Part shown: positions 44,364-53,800 of the stretch, piece by piece | Numbering within the stretch: the first letter of the stretch is position 1 | How the letters are laid out: each line of letters starts with the position of its first letter | Assembly: GCA_002287035.1 (NCBI GenBank) | Contig: NSKG01000007.1 | Span: 124,001 to 188,000 of the forward strand | From: Pseudomonas sp. WN033 | GTDB lineage: Bacteria; Pseudomonadota; Gammaproteobacteria; Pseudomonadales; Pseudomonadaceae | Reading direction: 5' to 3' | Length of the DNA stretch: 64,000 nt | The notes under the pieces: model-generated | Database searches by the model: none | What the model saw: the letters and a program-made list of their open reading frames with translations, nothing else | What the model was told of the DNA's origin: nothing | Made by a program: the position numbers and the translations under genes

Positions 44364-45488
44364 CTATTGGCCTTGTTTGAACTCGAGGATATCCAGCGGG
44401 GTTACGACGTCGCCGGTATTGTTGCCCCACGCGTTACGCTCGTAGGTGATGACAGCGGCGATGTCGACTTCCGAGAGCTGGTTGCCGAAGGCAGCCATGG
44501 CAGTGCCAGGGCTACCCTTGACCACGACCTCGATGTGGCCGGGGATGTCGTTGAGCACCATGTCGGTACCCTTGAGTGATGGGAACAGTGGTGGCAGGCC
44601 TTCGCCATTGGGCTGGTGACAGGCCGCGCAAGCAGTGTTGTAGACCCGCTGACCGCGTTCCATCAGCTCGTCCAGGGTCCAGTCTTTCGCGCGCAGTTCG
44701 GCCTCCAGAGCAGCGGCTTCTTTTTTCTCGGCCAGCCAGGCGGCGTAATCTTCTTCGGTCTTGGCCACCACCACGATGGGCATGAAGCCATGGTCGCGAC
44801 CGCAGAGCTCGGCGCATTGCCCCCGGTAGGTGCCAGGCTCGTCGATACGGGTCCAGGCCTCGTTGATGAAGCCGGGGATGGCGTCCTTCTTGACCGCCAG
44901 GGCCGGCACCCACCAGGCATGGATGACGTCGGCGGCGGTTATCAGGAAGCGAACCTTCTTGCCGATTGGCAGAACCAGCGGCTCGTCGACTTCCAGCAGG
45001 TAGTTCTCGTTCTTGTCGACCCGGTTGTAGATTTCATCGCGGCTGGTGGTCAGGTTGCTCATGAAGGTGACGTCTTCACCCAGATAGCTGTACTGCCAGC
45101 GCCATTGGTAACCGGTGATCAGTACGTCGATATCGGAATCTTCGGTGTCGTAGATTTCGATCAGGGTCTTGGTCGCGGGAATCGCCATGCCGATCAGGAT
45201 CAACAGTGGAATCACGGTCCATAGCACTTCAATCGATACGTGCTCGTGGAATTGGGCAGGTTCTGCGCCCTGGGACTTGCGATGCATCAGCATCGACCAG
45301 AACATCACCCCGAAGACGATGATGCCGATGACCACACAGATCCAGAAAATGGTCATGTGCAGATTAAAGATCGAGTGGCTGACCTCGGTCACCCCCCTCG
45401 TCATGTTCATTCCCCAGTCGGCACTAGCGCATGCGCTGAATGCAGACAAGGACAGCCCGGCCAGCCAGGCATATGCAGGTCGCAACAT
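44364..45488 (-). CDS. coxB: Cytochrome c oxidase subunit II with fused cytochrome c domain
   Basis: A 374-residue subunit II. A signal peptide (ending near ACA|SADWG) is followed by two membrane helices and a periplasmic cupredoxin domain with the CuA site GQCAELCGRDHGFM plus an upstream His (VIHAWWVPA). About residues 280-374 form a class I cytochrome c with CAACHQPNGEG and a distal Met region, making this a caa3-type oxidase. The ATG at 45488 gives the proper signal peptide; the frame runs further upstream without support. First gene of the cox operon; its promoter lies in the 417-bp gap to 45906. Confidence 0.95.
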   Translation of the reverse strand: MLRPAYAWLAGLSLSAFSACASADWGMNMTRGVTEVSHSIFNLHMTIFWICVVIGIIVFGVMFWSMLMHRKSQGAEPAQFHEHVSIEVLWTVIPLLILIGMAIPATKTLIEIYDTEDSDIDVLITGYQWRWQYSYLGEDVTFMSNLTTSRDEIYNRVDKNENYLLEVDEPLVLPIGKKVRFLITAADVIHAWWVPALAVKKDAIPGFINEAWTRIDEPGTYRGQCAELCGRDHGFMPIVVVAKTEEDYAAWLAEKKEAAALEAELRAKDWTLDELMERGQRVYNTACAACHQPNGEGLPPLFPSLKGTDMVLNDIPGHIEVVVKGSPGTAMAAFGNQLSEVDIAAVITYERNAWGNNTGDVVTPLDILEFKQGQ

Positions 45489-45905
45489 TCCCGGTTCCCC
45501 TTTATTTTTGTTATCACTCCTGGCGCGTGGGGAACAATGGCCATTAACAGACACGGAGACTGCTAGGACGCCCGAAGGCCGGATAATGGAGGAGCCGTGC
45601 AGCGGCCAATCTCCCTTCCGACCGTAACCCCCCAAAGGCTACCAGACGCTTTGAGTATAGACAGGCATGGAGGCTTGGCAATGTTGCCAACAGGTTTTTT
45701 TCAAGGTGCGTCAAGAGCCCGGCCTGCCAACATTTGTTAACGGAGGTTGCAGGCATACTCGGCGCCATATGCCAAAATGTTCTTATGGCTCAGCCCTGAG
45801 TCACTTTGACGGCTTTCAGATCCTCTGCTAGCTTCATGTGCTCACCTATATTTACCATCGGATGGCCATCGGGCGCTCGGCTTGCCTGACGGCCCTGGAG
45901 TACCC
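45489..45905. other. 417-bp divergent intergenic region upstream of coxB
   Basis: Contains no convincing ORF. It should hold the coxB promoter on the minus strand and the promoter of the hypothetical gene at 45906 on the plus strand. The only outstanding structure is a perfect 16-bp palindrome TTGGCAATGTTGCCAA at 45675-45690 followed by seven T (45695-45701); the rest shows no repeat or named site that I recognise. Confidence 0.6.
45675..45690. promoter_or_regulatory. Perfect 16-bp palindrome upstream of coxB
   Basis: TTGGCAA-tg-TTGCCAA, 187 bp upstream of coxB and about 215 bp upstream of the divergent gene. It may be an operator, or with the following T-run a small terminator. The two-base centre is too short for a good hairpin loop, which favours a protein-binding site. 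Confidence 0.4.
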
Positions 45906-46526
45906 ATGAATATTGCCGCATTACGCCAAAGGGTCAGCGAGGCTCAGCAGCAGACCGGCTTGCGCAGCGCCCTGCGCAGTTGGCTGGAGCAGCGCATTCC
46001 CGCCCTGCACCCGGCCATCAGCTCCCAGGATCAGGCTCTGGATACTTTCCAGGGTTTTGTCGAAGCTTATATCTGTCAGGTACCGGACATTCTCGAGGCG
46101 GCCCAGAGCGTGGCCGATGCCACCGGACTGCGCCCGGCTTTGATCCCTGTGCTCAAGGTTGCCGAAGCCTTTTTCCTTCAGCCTCCGCAATTGCCGGAAG
46201 AGCACCAGGGTTTGCTGGCGCTGCTGGATGAAGCCTATCTGGCTCACCGACTGGTTGAGGAGGTCAACGACCTGTACGTGGCCGAGGGCGGCGAACCGCT
46301 GATCCCAATGAACACCACCCGGGCCAATCTGATCGTTCACCAATTGCTGGGTGAGCCTTTCGCCAACCACCTGGATGCCGCCGTCGACGAAGCAGTCAGC
46401 GGGCTATTGCCGAGCCGGCTGGAGCTCAAGGATGCTGACCCAGAACGCCGGCAGGCGCTCTGGGAAGAATGGCCGTGCATGTCTCAGCAACTGGGGTTGG
46501 ATATTCGTCTGCCGAGTATGGCCTGA
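45906..46526 (+). CDS. Conserved hypothetical protein adjacent to the cox operon
   Basis: A 206-residue soluble protein, rich in Leu, Glu and Ala, apparently all helical (for example YICQVPDILEAAQSVADATGLRPALIPVLKVAEAFFLQPP). No signal peptide, membrane helix or catalytic motif is evident. It is conserved beside coxB in pseudomonads by my recollection (PA0104-like). ATG 45906 is chosen for its upstream ctggag site; an in-frame start at 45882 is weaker. Function unknown. Confidence 0.7.
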   Translation: MNIAALRQRVSEAQQQTGLRSALRSWLEQRIPALHPAISSQDQALDTFQGFVEAYICQVPDILEAAQSVADATGLRPALIPVLKVAEAFFLQPPQLPEEHQGLLALLDEAYLAHRLVEEVNDLYVAEGGEPLIPMNTTRANLIVHQLLGEPFANHLDAAVDEAVSGLLPSRLELKDADPERRQALWEEWPCMSQQLGLDIRLPSMA

Positions 46527-46560
46527 ATAATCGGAAGCTGGGGCCAGCCAGCCCCAGTAT

Positions 46561-46830
46561 TCAGCTGTCCTTCTTCTTCAGCTTGGGGTTGGGAAAGAAC
46601 TGCACGGTCTGGCCGCTCTGGGCCTTGGCTGCAACCGGCTTGGGCGCGTTGACCCGGGTCGTCAGTTCCTTGGGTACCGAGTTGCCACGAGCATCCAGAG
46701 TATCGGCATAGCCACAATTGACGCATTCGCGATGTGGCACGCCGTCTTCCTCGAACATGCGTATGGTATCCATCTGACTGCAGGCCGGGCAGACGGCGCC
46801 AGCGATAAAGCGCTTTTTCACCCCGCTCAT
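46561..46830 (-). CDS. yheV: YheV family zinc-ribbon protein
   Basis: An 89-residue small protein with two CxxC pairs, VCPACSQMD and ECVNCGYAD, forming a zinc ribbon (residues about 14-42), then a basic low-complexity tail ending PNPKLKKKDS. Its ATG overlaps the prlC stop by 4 bp, so it is translated after prlC. The function of YheV is not known; binding to nucleic acid or ribosome is possible from the fold. Confidence 0.83.
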   Translation of the reverse strand: MSGVKKRFIAGAVCPACSQMDTIRMFEEDGVPHRECVNCGYADTLDARGNSVPKELTTRVNAPKPVAAKAQSGQTVQFFPNPKLKKKDS

Positions 46831-48872
46831 GCCGCCTGACCTGCCAGCAGGCCGCTGTGGCGCAGCAGTGCATCAATCGATGGTTCGCGGCCGCGAAACG
46901 CCACGAACAGCTCCATCGGCTCACGGCTGCCGCCCTGAGCCAGAATGTTGTCGCGGAAAGCCCGGCCAGTCTGCGGATTGAGCACTCCTTCCTCCTCGAA
47001 GCGCGAGAAAGCATCGGCCGACAACACCTCAGCCCACTTGTAGCTGTAGTATCCGGCCGCGTAGCCACCGGCGAAAATATGACTGAAGCCGTTCTGGAAG
47101 CGGTTGAAAGCCGGCGGCGGGAATACCGACACCTCGGCCCGCACCGCGTCCAGCACCTGCTGGGCGCTCTGGTCTGGATGGCGACCGACATGCAGCTCGA
47201 AGTCGAACAGCGAGAACTCGACCTGGCGCAACATGCCCAGACCGGACTGGAAGTTCTTGGCCGCCAGCATCTTGTCGAGCAGATCCTGCGGCAGCCGCTC
47301 ACCGCTCTGGTAGTGGCCGGAGATCAGCGCCAGACCTTCCGGCTCCCAGCACCAGTTTTCCATAAACTGACTGGGCAGCTCGACCGCATCCCAGGCCACG
47401 CCGTTAATGCCGGAGGCAGCCGGATAGTCGACCCGGGTCAGCAGGTGGTGCAGGCCGTGACCAAATTCATGGAACAGGGTGGTGACCTCGTCGTGGGTCA
47501 GCAGCGCCGGCTTGCCGCCGCTGGCCGGAGTGAAGTTGCACACCAGATAAGCAATTGGCTGCTGCAGCTCACCGGCAGACAGCCGTCGGCGATCACGGCA
47601 GCCGTCCATCCAGGCACCACCGCGCTTGTTGCTGCGGGCATACAAGTCGAGGAAAAAGCGCCCAATGCGCTGGCCGTTCTCCAGCACCTCGAACAACCTG
47701 GCATCCTTATGCCAGCGTTCAAACTCGCCCACTTCCCGCAGCTCAATGCCGTACAGGCGCTGGACAATGGCGAACATGCCATTGATCACAGTGTCGACCG
47801 GGAAATAGGGGCGCAGTTGCTCCTGAGAAATCGCATAGCGATGCTGGCGCAACTGTTCGGCGTAATAGCCGACATCCCAGGCCTGCAGGTCAGTGCAACC
47901 ACGCTCGGCGGCGAAGGCCCGCAATTCGCTCAGATCCTGCTCGGCGTGTGGGCGACTGCGCTGGCCCAGATCACGCAGGAACTGCAGCACCTGATCCGGG
48001 GTTTCGGCCATCTTGGTCGCCAGCGACAGTTCGGCGTAGTTGGCAAAGCCCAGCAGCGCCGCCAGTTCCTGGCGCAGTTGCAGAATTTCGCTGATCAGCG
48101 GGCCGTTGTCATGCTGACCGGCATTCGGACCCTGATCCGAGGCCCGAGTGCAATAGGCGGTATACAGCTCCTGGCGCAACGCACGGTCATGGGCATAGGT
48201 CATCACCGCGTAGTAGCTGGGGAACTCCAGGGTAATCAGCCAGCCGTCCAGCTCGCGAGCCTGGGCCGCCTCTCGGGCCTGAGCGATGGCTGACTCCGGT
48301 AGGCCATCGAGCGCGGCCTCGTCATCCAGCTGTTTGGTCCAGGCCTGGGTAGCGTCCATCAACTGGTTGGAAAACCGGCTGTGCAGCTCCGACAGACGCA
48401 TCTGCAGTTCGCCATAGCGCTGCTGCTGCTCGGCTGGCAGGGCGATACCAGACAGGCGGAAATCGCGCAGCGCATGCTCGACGATGGTCCGCTGAGCCTG
48501 ATCCAGGGTGGCGAACGCCGGGCCTTCGGCCAGTTGCCGGTAGGCGTCATAAAGCCGCTGGTTCTGCCCCAGCTCGGTGTAGTACTGGCTCAACAGTGGC
48601 AGACAGGCGTTATATGCATCACGCAGCTCGGGGCTGTTCATCACCGCGTTGAGGTGACTGACCGGAGACCAGGCTCGCGACAATCGCTCGCCCATCTCGT
48701 CCAGCGGCTCAACCAGACTGCTCCAGCTCCACTGGGCCGACGGGTTGCTCAGCAAGGCTTCCAGCGCGGCGCGGTTGTCGGCAAGAATCTGCTCGACCGC
48801 TGGTTTGACGTGCTCGGCGCGAATCGCGGCGAAGGGCGGCAGGTCATAGGATTGCAGCAGCGGGTTGGACAT
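46827..48872 (-). CDS. prlC: Oligopeptidase A
   Basis: A 681-residue cytoplasmic M3-family zinc metallopeptidase that degrades signal peptides and short oligopeptides. The zinc motif TLFHEFGHGLHHLLT (HExxH) is at about residues 468-474, and a downstream Glu ligand lies in DAVELPSQFMENW. Full family length. It forms a two-gene operon with yheV and is divergent from the gamma carbonic anhydrase gene. An antisense open frame (46857-48293) is a shadow. Confidence 0.95.
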   Translation of the reverse strand: MSNPLLQSYDLPPFAAIRAEHVKPAVEQILADNRAALEALLSNPSAQWSWSSLVEPLDEMGERLSRAWSPVSHLNAVMNSPELRDAYNACLPLLSQYYTELGQNQRLYDAYRQLAEGPAFATLDQAQRTIVEHALRDFRLSGIALPAEQQQRYGELQMRLSELHSRFSNQLMDATQAWTKQLDDEAALDGLPESAIAQAREAAQARELDGWLITLEFPSYYAVMTYAHDRALRQELYTAYCTRASDQGPNAGQHDNGPLISEILQLRQELAALLGFANYAELSLATKMAETPDQVLQFLRDLGQRSRPHAEQDLSELRAFAAERGCTDLQAWDVGYYAEQLRQHRYAISQEQLRPYFPVDTVINGMFAIVQRLYGIELREVGEFERWHKDARLFEVLENGQRIGRFFLDLYARSNKRGGAWMDGCRDRRRLSAGELQQPIAYLVCNFTPASGGKPALLTHDEVTTLFHEFGHGLHHLLTRVDYPAASGINGVAWDAVELPSQFMENWCWEPEGLALISGHYQSGERLPQDLLDKMLAAKNFQSGLGMLRQVEFSLFDFELHVGRHPDQSAQQVLDAVRAEVSVFPPPAFNRFQNGFSHIFAGGYAAGYYSYKWAEVLSADAFSRFEEEGVLNPQTGRAFRDNILAQGGSREPMELFVAFRGREPSIDALLRHSGLLAGQAA

Positions 48873-49000
48873 GACGGGTATCCTGAATCGAGGGATGGCT
48901 TACAATGCCCCATATTAAAGAACCGCAAAGGGCTTGGCATCGTTGAATGCAGTAGAAGATATCAATGATGGCGATAGCCGCGAAATTCAAGGGTGGGCCG

Positions 49001-49543
49001 ATGAAGCTGCGCAAATTCCGAGACTGGCAACCGAAACTGGGTGAGCGGGTGTTTATCGACCCCTCGGCAGTGGTCCTGGGCGATGTCGAACTGGGCGATG
49101 ACTGCTCGGTCTGGCCGGCTACCGTGATCCGTGGCGACATGCACCGCATCCGCATCGGCGCTCGTACCAGCGTGCAGGACGGCAGCGTACTGCATATCAC
49201 CCATGCCGGGCCGTTCAACCCCGATGGTTACCCGCTGATCATCGGCGAGGATGTGACCATCGGCCACAAGGTACTACTGCATGGCTGCACGGTGGGTAAC
49301 CGGGTGCTGATCGGCATGGGCAGTATCGTCATGGACGGGGCGGTGATCGAGGACGAGGTGGTACTGGGGGCCGGCAGCCTGGTGCCGGCCGGCAAGACCC
49401 TGAAAAGCGGCTACCTTTACATGGGTAGCCCGGCCCGGGAAGTACGGCAGATCAGTGAACGCGAGCGCAGCTTCTTCAGCTATTCGGCCAACAACTACAT
49501 CAAGCTCAAGGACCAGCATCTGGCAGAAGACTGGAGCCACTGA
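49001..49543 (+). CDS. Gamma-class carbonic anhydrase family protein
   Basis: A 180-residue left-handed beta-helix protein (hexapeptide repeats such as IDPSAVVLGDVELGDDCSVWPATVIRGD and GEDVTIGHKVLLHGCTVGNRVLIGMG). The three zinc histidines of the trimeric family are present (HITHAG region, IGHKVLLHGC). It could hydrate CO2 or be a YrdA-type protein of unknown activity. ATG 49001 (MKLRKFRDW) reproduces the family N-terminus exactly; the frame opens earlier at 48965, giving an extra 12 residues unlike relatives. Confidence 0.88.
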   Translation: MKLRKFRDWQPKLGERVFIDPSAVVLGDVELGDDCSVWPATVIRGDMHRIRIGARTSVQDGSVLHITHAGPFNPDGYPLIIGEDVTIGHKVLLHGCTVGNRVLIGMGSIVMDGAVIEDEVVLGAGSLVPAGKTLKSGYLYMGSPAREVRQISERERSFFSYSANNYIKLKDQHLAEDWSH

Positions 49544-49690
49544 CCAACGGTCACGGTTTCGGGCCGATGACTGACCAACAATCACTCCGGTGAATGGTCA
49601 TGGTGCCGCAGCCCGGCTGGTTTAACATCGGGCTCATACCGGGCGCTACGCCCGGCCATCCAGAACAACAGATTACTCGGAGAATTGCCG

Positions 49691-50713
49691 ATGTCCGCCT
49701 ACGTCAATCGCAAGGTCGTCCTCAGCCGCCGCCCACAGGGCGAAATCCAGGACGGCGACCTGTCGCTGGTCGAAGCCCCGGTACGTGAACTCAAGGACGG
49801 CGAAGTCCTGATCAAGACCCTGTGGCTGTCACTCGACCCCTACATGCGCCCCCGAATGAATGACAGCAAGGGTTATATGGACCCGATCGGTATCGGCGAA
49901 GTGATCGTCGGCGAAAGCATCGGCCGGGTGATCGAGTCCAACTCTGATAACTATCAGGTCGGTGATCTGGTCACCGTCTACTCCGGCTGGCAAGAGTACT
50001 GCATCATCCCCGGCGACGCCGCCATGGTCTACAAGATCAAGGAACAGGGCGCCCCGCTGCAGACCTACCTGGGCGTAGCCGGCATGCCCGGCCGTACCGG
50101 CTACTGCGGGCTGATGTACGTCGGCAAGCCCAAGGCCGGTGAAACCGTGGTGGTTTCCGCCGCCTCCGGTCCGGTCGGCACCGTGGTCGGCCAGACCGCC
50201 AAACAGCTTGGCTGCCGGGTGGTGGGCGTGGCCGGTGGCCCGGACAAGTGCAACTACGTGGTCAACGAGCTGGGCTTCGACGCCTGCGTCGACTACAAGG
50301 CCGGCAACCTCGAGGCCGATCTGGCCGCCGCCTGCCCGAACGGCATTGATGTCTACTTCGAGAACGTCGGCGGCGATGTCGCCAAGGCCGTGGCCAAGCT
50401 GCTCAACCCCGGCGCCCGGGTACCGGTGTGTGGCTATGTGTCGGCCTACAACGTCGCCGACCAGAGCCAGGTTGAAACCCCGTTCCACATCTTCGGCAAG
50501 CTCGACCCCAAGCCCGAGCACCGCTTCTTCCTGGTCACCGAATGGCAGGACCAGCATCAGGAAATCACCGCCCTGCTGGCCGGCCAGGTCGCCAGCGGCC
50601 AGTTGAAGTACAGCGAAACCATCGCCGAAGGTCTGGACAACGCGGTCGAAGCGTTCAAGGGCATGCTCAAGGGCAAGAACTTCGGCAAGCAGTTGGTGCA
50701 CATCGCCGACTGA
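49691..50713 (+). CDS. NADP-dependent medium-chain oxidoreductase (CurA/leukotriene B4 dehydrogenase type)
   Basis: A 340-residue zinc-independent MDR enzyme reducing alpha,beta-unsaturated carbonyls with NADPH. Recognisable parts are LSLDPYMRPRMND near residue 50, the nucleotide-binding AASGPVGTVVGQTAKQLGCRVVGVAGG (AxxGxxG type), CDYKA-type VDYKAGN, IDVYFENVGGDV and a C-terminal DNAVEAFKGMLKGKNFGKQLV. All are typical of the YncB/CurA branch. The start at 49691 has cggaga upstream. A single gene with its own promoter region containing a ccgggcgctacgcccgg hairpin near 49640-49660. Confidence 0.9.
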   Translation: MSAYVNRKVVLSRRPQGEIQDGDLSLVEAPVRELKDGEVLIKTLWLSLDPYMRPRMNDSKGYMDPIGIGEVIVGESIGRVIESNSDNYQVGDLVTVYSGWQEYCIIPGDAAMVYKIKEQGAPLQTYLGVAGMPGRTGYCGLMYVGKPKAGETVVVSAASGPVGTVVGQTAKQLGCRVVGVAGGPDKCNYVVNELGFDACVDYKAGNLEADLAAACPNGIDVYFENVGGDVAKAVAKLLNPGARVPVCGYVSAYNVADQSQVETPFHIFGKLDPKPEHRFFLVTEWQDQHQEITALLAGQVASGQLKYSETIAEGLDNAVEAFKGMLKGKNFGKQLVHIAD

Positions 50714-50878
50714 GCCCCCTCCTGGCGCCGGGCCAATCCGGTGCCGCCTCTGGAACGGAACCTGCATTGCCTGCACTGTGCTGAGTCGAAACCTGCTTTC
50801 AGCGGTTTCGACCGCACGGTTTTGGAGCGCCTGCACTGAAGCAAGCGCCATCAAAGTGCCATAATCGCAGGATTGCTC

Positions 50879-53800
50879 ATGCCAGTCGCCATGATCGATG
50901 TGCTCTGGGTCGTGCTATGCGCCGGCCTGGTGTTCAACATGCAGTTGGGGTTTCTGTGTCTGGAGTCGGGCCTGACCCGCAGCAAGAACGCCATCAATGT
51001 CGCGGTCAAGAACATGGCCGACCTCAGCGTCGCGGTCCTGGTCTACTGGCTATACGGCTTCAGCCTGATGTTCGGCGCCAGCCAGGGCGGCTGGTTTGGT
51101 GATGGCTTCGCCCTGCTGTCGTTCGAGGACACTTGGCAGGCGGCCTTCTTCCTGTTCCAGGCCATGTTTTGCACCACCGCCGCGACCATCGTCTCCGGCG
51201 CCGCCGCCGAGCGCATGCGCTTTAGCGGCTACCTGCTGGTAACGCTGGTGGCCGCCGGACTGATCTACCCCTTTTACGGCCACTGGGCCTGGGCTGGCGG
51301 GTTCAGTCAGGGCGAAGGCTGGCTGGCCGCCAGAGGCTTTGTCGACTTCGCCGGAGCCACCGTGGTCCACGGTATTGGCGGCTGGGTGGCGCTGGCGGTG
51401 ATTCTGGTGCTGGGTCCACGCCAGGGCCGCTTCGACCAACCCCGTCAGGGCCGCAGCCTGCCCGGCTCGAACCTGCCAATGGCCATGCTCGGCGCCCTGC
51501 TGTTGCTGTTTGGCTGGTTTGGCTTCAACGGCGGCAGCACCCTGAGCTTCGACGGCCGGGTGCCGGGGATCATCGCCAACACAGTGCTGGCGGCAGTAGC
51601 TGGAATCTTCGGCGGCATGCTGATGTCCTGGCTGCGCTGGCGGCTGATCGACCCGGTATACCCGCTCAACGGCCTGATCGCCGGCATGGTGGCGATCACC
51701 GCCAGCGCCCATGCGGTGAGCGCGGCAACCGCTGTGCTGATTGGCCTAGGCGGCAGCCTGGTGATGTATCTGGCTGACCGGCTGCTGCAACGCTGGCGTA
51801 TCGACGATGCGGTCGGTGCGGTCCCGGTGCATCTGGCCAGTGGCATCTGGGGCACGCTGGCGGTAGCACTGCTGGCCGATCTTGAGCGCCTGGGCACCGG
51901 ACTGAGCCGCTGGCAACAGTTCGGTGTCCAGCTCGAAGGGGTACTGGTCGCCGCGCTCTGGGCCTTCGGCCTGACCTGGCTGCTGTTGCGTCTGATCAAC
52001 CGGCTGCTGCCGCTGCGGGTTGACGCCAACGCCGAAGCCGTGGGCCTTAACGTCTCCGAACATGGCGCCCGGACCGAACTGGTGGAGCTGCTCGAGGCCA
52101 TGGCCACCCATCAGCGTGACGGCCACTTCAGCCACGAGGTACCTGTCGAGCCCTTTACCGAGGTCGGCCAGATCGCCAGCCAGTACAACAAGGTGATCCG
52201 CGCCCTGCGCGAGGCGGTGGGCAAGACCCAGGCGATCGTCCGTGATATCCGTGATGGCATTGTCACCTGCAACAACGATGGCATTCTGGCCAGTTGCAAC
52301 CCCGGCGCCGAGCGATTGTTCGGCCTGCCGGCTGAACGGCTGATCGGCCGGCCACTCGACCAGTTGGTGGCAGAGCGCGACTGGCGTGGTCTGGAGATGC
52401 CGGAGCAGGGTAATGAACTGACGCAGGAGGTACTTCTGTGCCGCCAGGAGCATGAACAATTCGTCGCCGAGCTGACCGTCAGCCGCGGCTCGCTGGAAGC
52501 CGATCTGTTCACCTGCACGATCCGCGACATCACCGAACGCCGGCGGATCGAACAGCAACTGTTCCACGAAAAGATGCTGGCCCAGGTGACCCTGGCCTCA
52601 ATCGGTGACGGCGTGATAAGTACCGGTCCGGACGGACGGATTCGCTACCTCAACCCGGTCGCCGAGCAGTTGACCGGCTGGCCTCAGAGCAATGCCCACG
52701 GCCAGCGTCTGGAAGAGGTCTACCGGCTTTACGACGAAGTCACTGGCGAGCCCCTGGGCAATCCGGTCACCAATCTGTTGCGGCGCCTGAACCGGCCACC
52801 GCAACGCCCCGAAGGCACCGCCGCGCTGCTACGCCGGGCCGATGGCAGCGAAGTACCGGTGCAGGACGCAGTTGCGCCGATCCGTGACGCCGACGGCCGA
52901 ATCATCGGCGCAGTGCTGACCTTCCGCGACGTCACCGTGACCCGCCGCCTGGCCCGCGAACTGTCACATCAGGCCGCTCACGACCAGCTTACCGGGCTAG
53001 CCAATCGCGCCGAGTTCGAGCGCCGGCTGGCCATGGTCCTGCAGCAGCCCGGTAAAGAGCGCGGTGAACAGGTGCTGTGCTACATGGACCTGGACCAGTT
53101 CAAAGTGGTCAATGACACCTGCGGCCATGCCGCCGGTGACGAACTGCTGCGGCAACTGGCCAAACTGTTCCAGAGCAGGATTCGCGCCAGCGACGTACTG
53201 GCCCGCCTGGGTGGCGACGAGTTCGGCCTGTTGCTGCTCGGCTGCCCGCTGGAAGAAGCGCTGCCGGTGGCCGATAGCATTCGTGCGCTGGTCGAAGACT
53301 TCCGTTTCAGTTGGGAAGGCAAGAGCTTCGCCATCGGCGTCAGCATCGGCCTGGTGCAGCTCGATGCCGAGGCCGACTCGCTGAGCAGCCTGCTCAGCGC
53401 CGCCGACAGCGCCTGCTATGCCGCCAAGGATGCCGGGCGTAACCGTATCCACATTTACCAGGCCGACGACCAGCAGTTGCTCGAGCGGCGCGGCGAGATG
53501 CTCTGGGTAAATCGCATTCGCCAAGCGCTGGACAATGATCAACTGCGCCTGTTCGTCCAGCCGATCATCGCACTGCAACATGCCAGTCGCGGTCCCAGCT
53601 ATGAAGTACTGGTGCGCATGCTCGGCGAAGACGGACGCATCATCCCGCCGGGTGCCTTCATGCCTGCGGCAGAACGTTACGCCCTGGCGGTGGCCATCGA
53701 CCGCTGGGTGGTCAGCAACTTCCTGGCCTGGGTCGGCGACTACAGCCGGCGCCACCCCGAGCAGCCGGGTAACTACTCGATCAACCTGTCGGCCGCCTCG

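Noticed and set aside
46857-48293. 478-codon frame antisense to prlC
   Set aside because: Shadow of oligopeptidase A, which has the HEFGH zinc site and full length.
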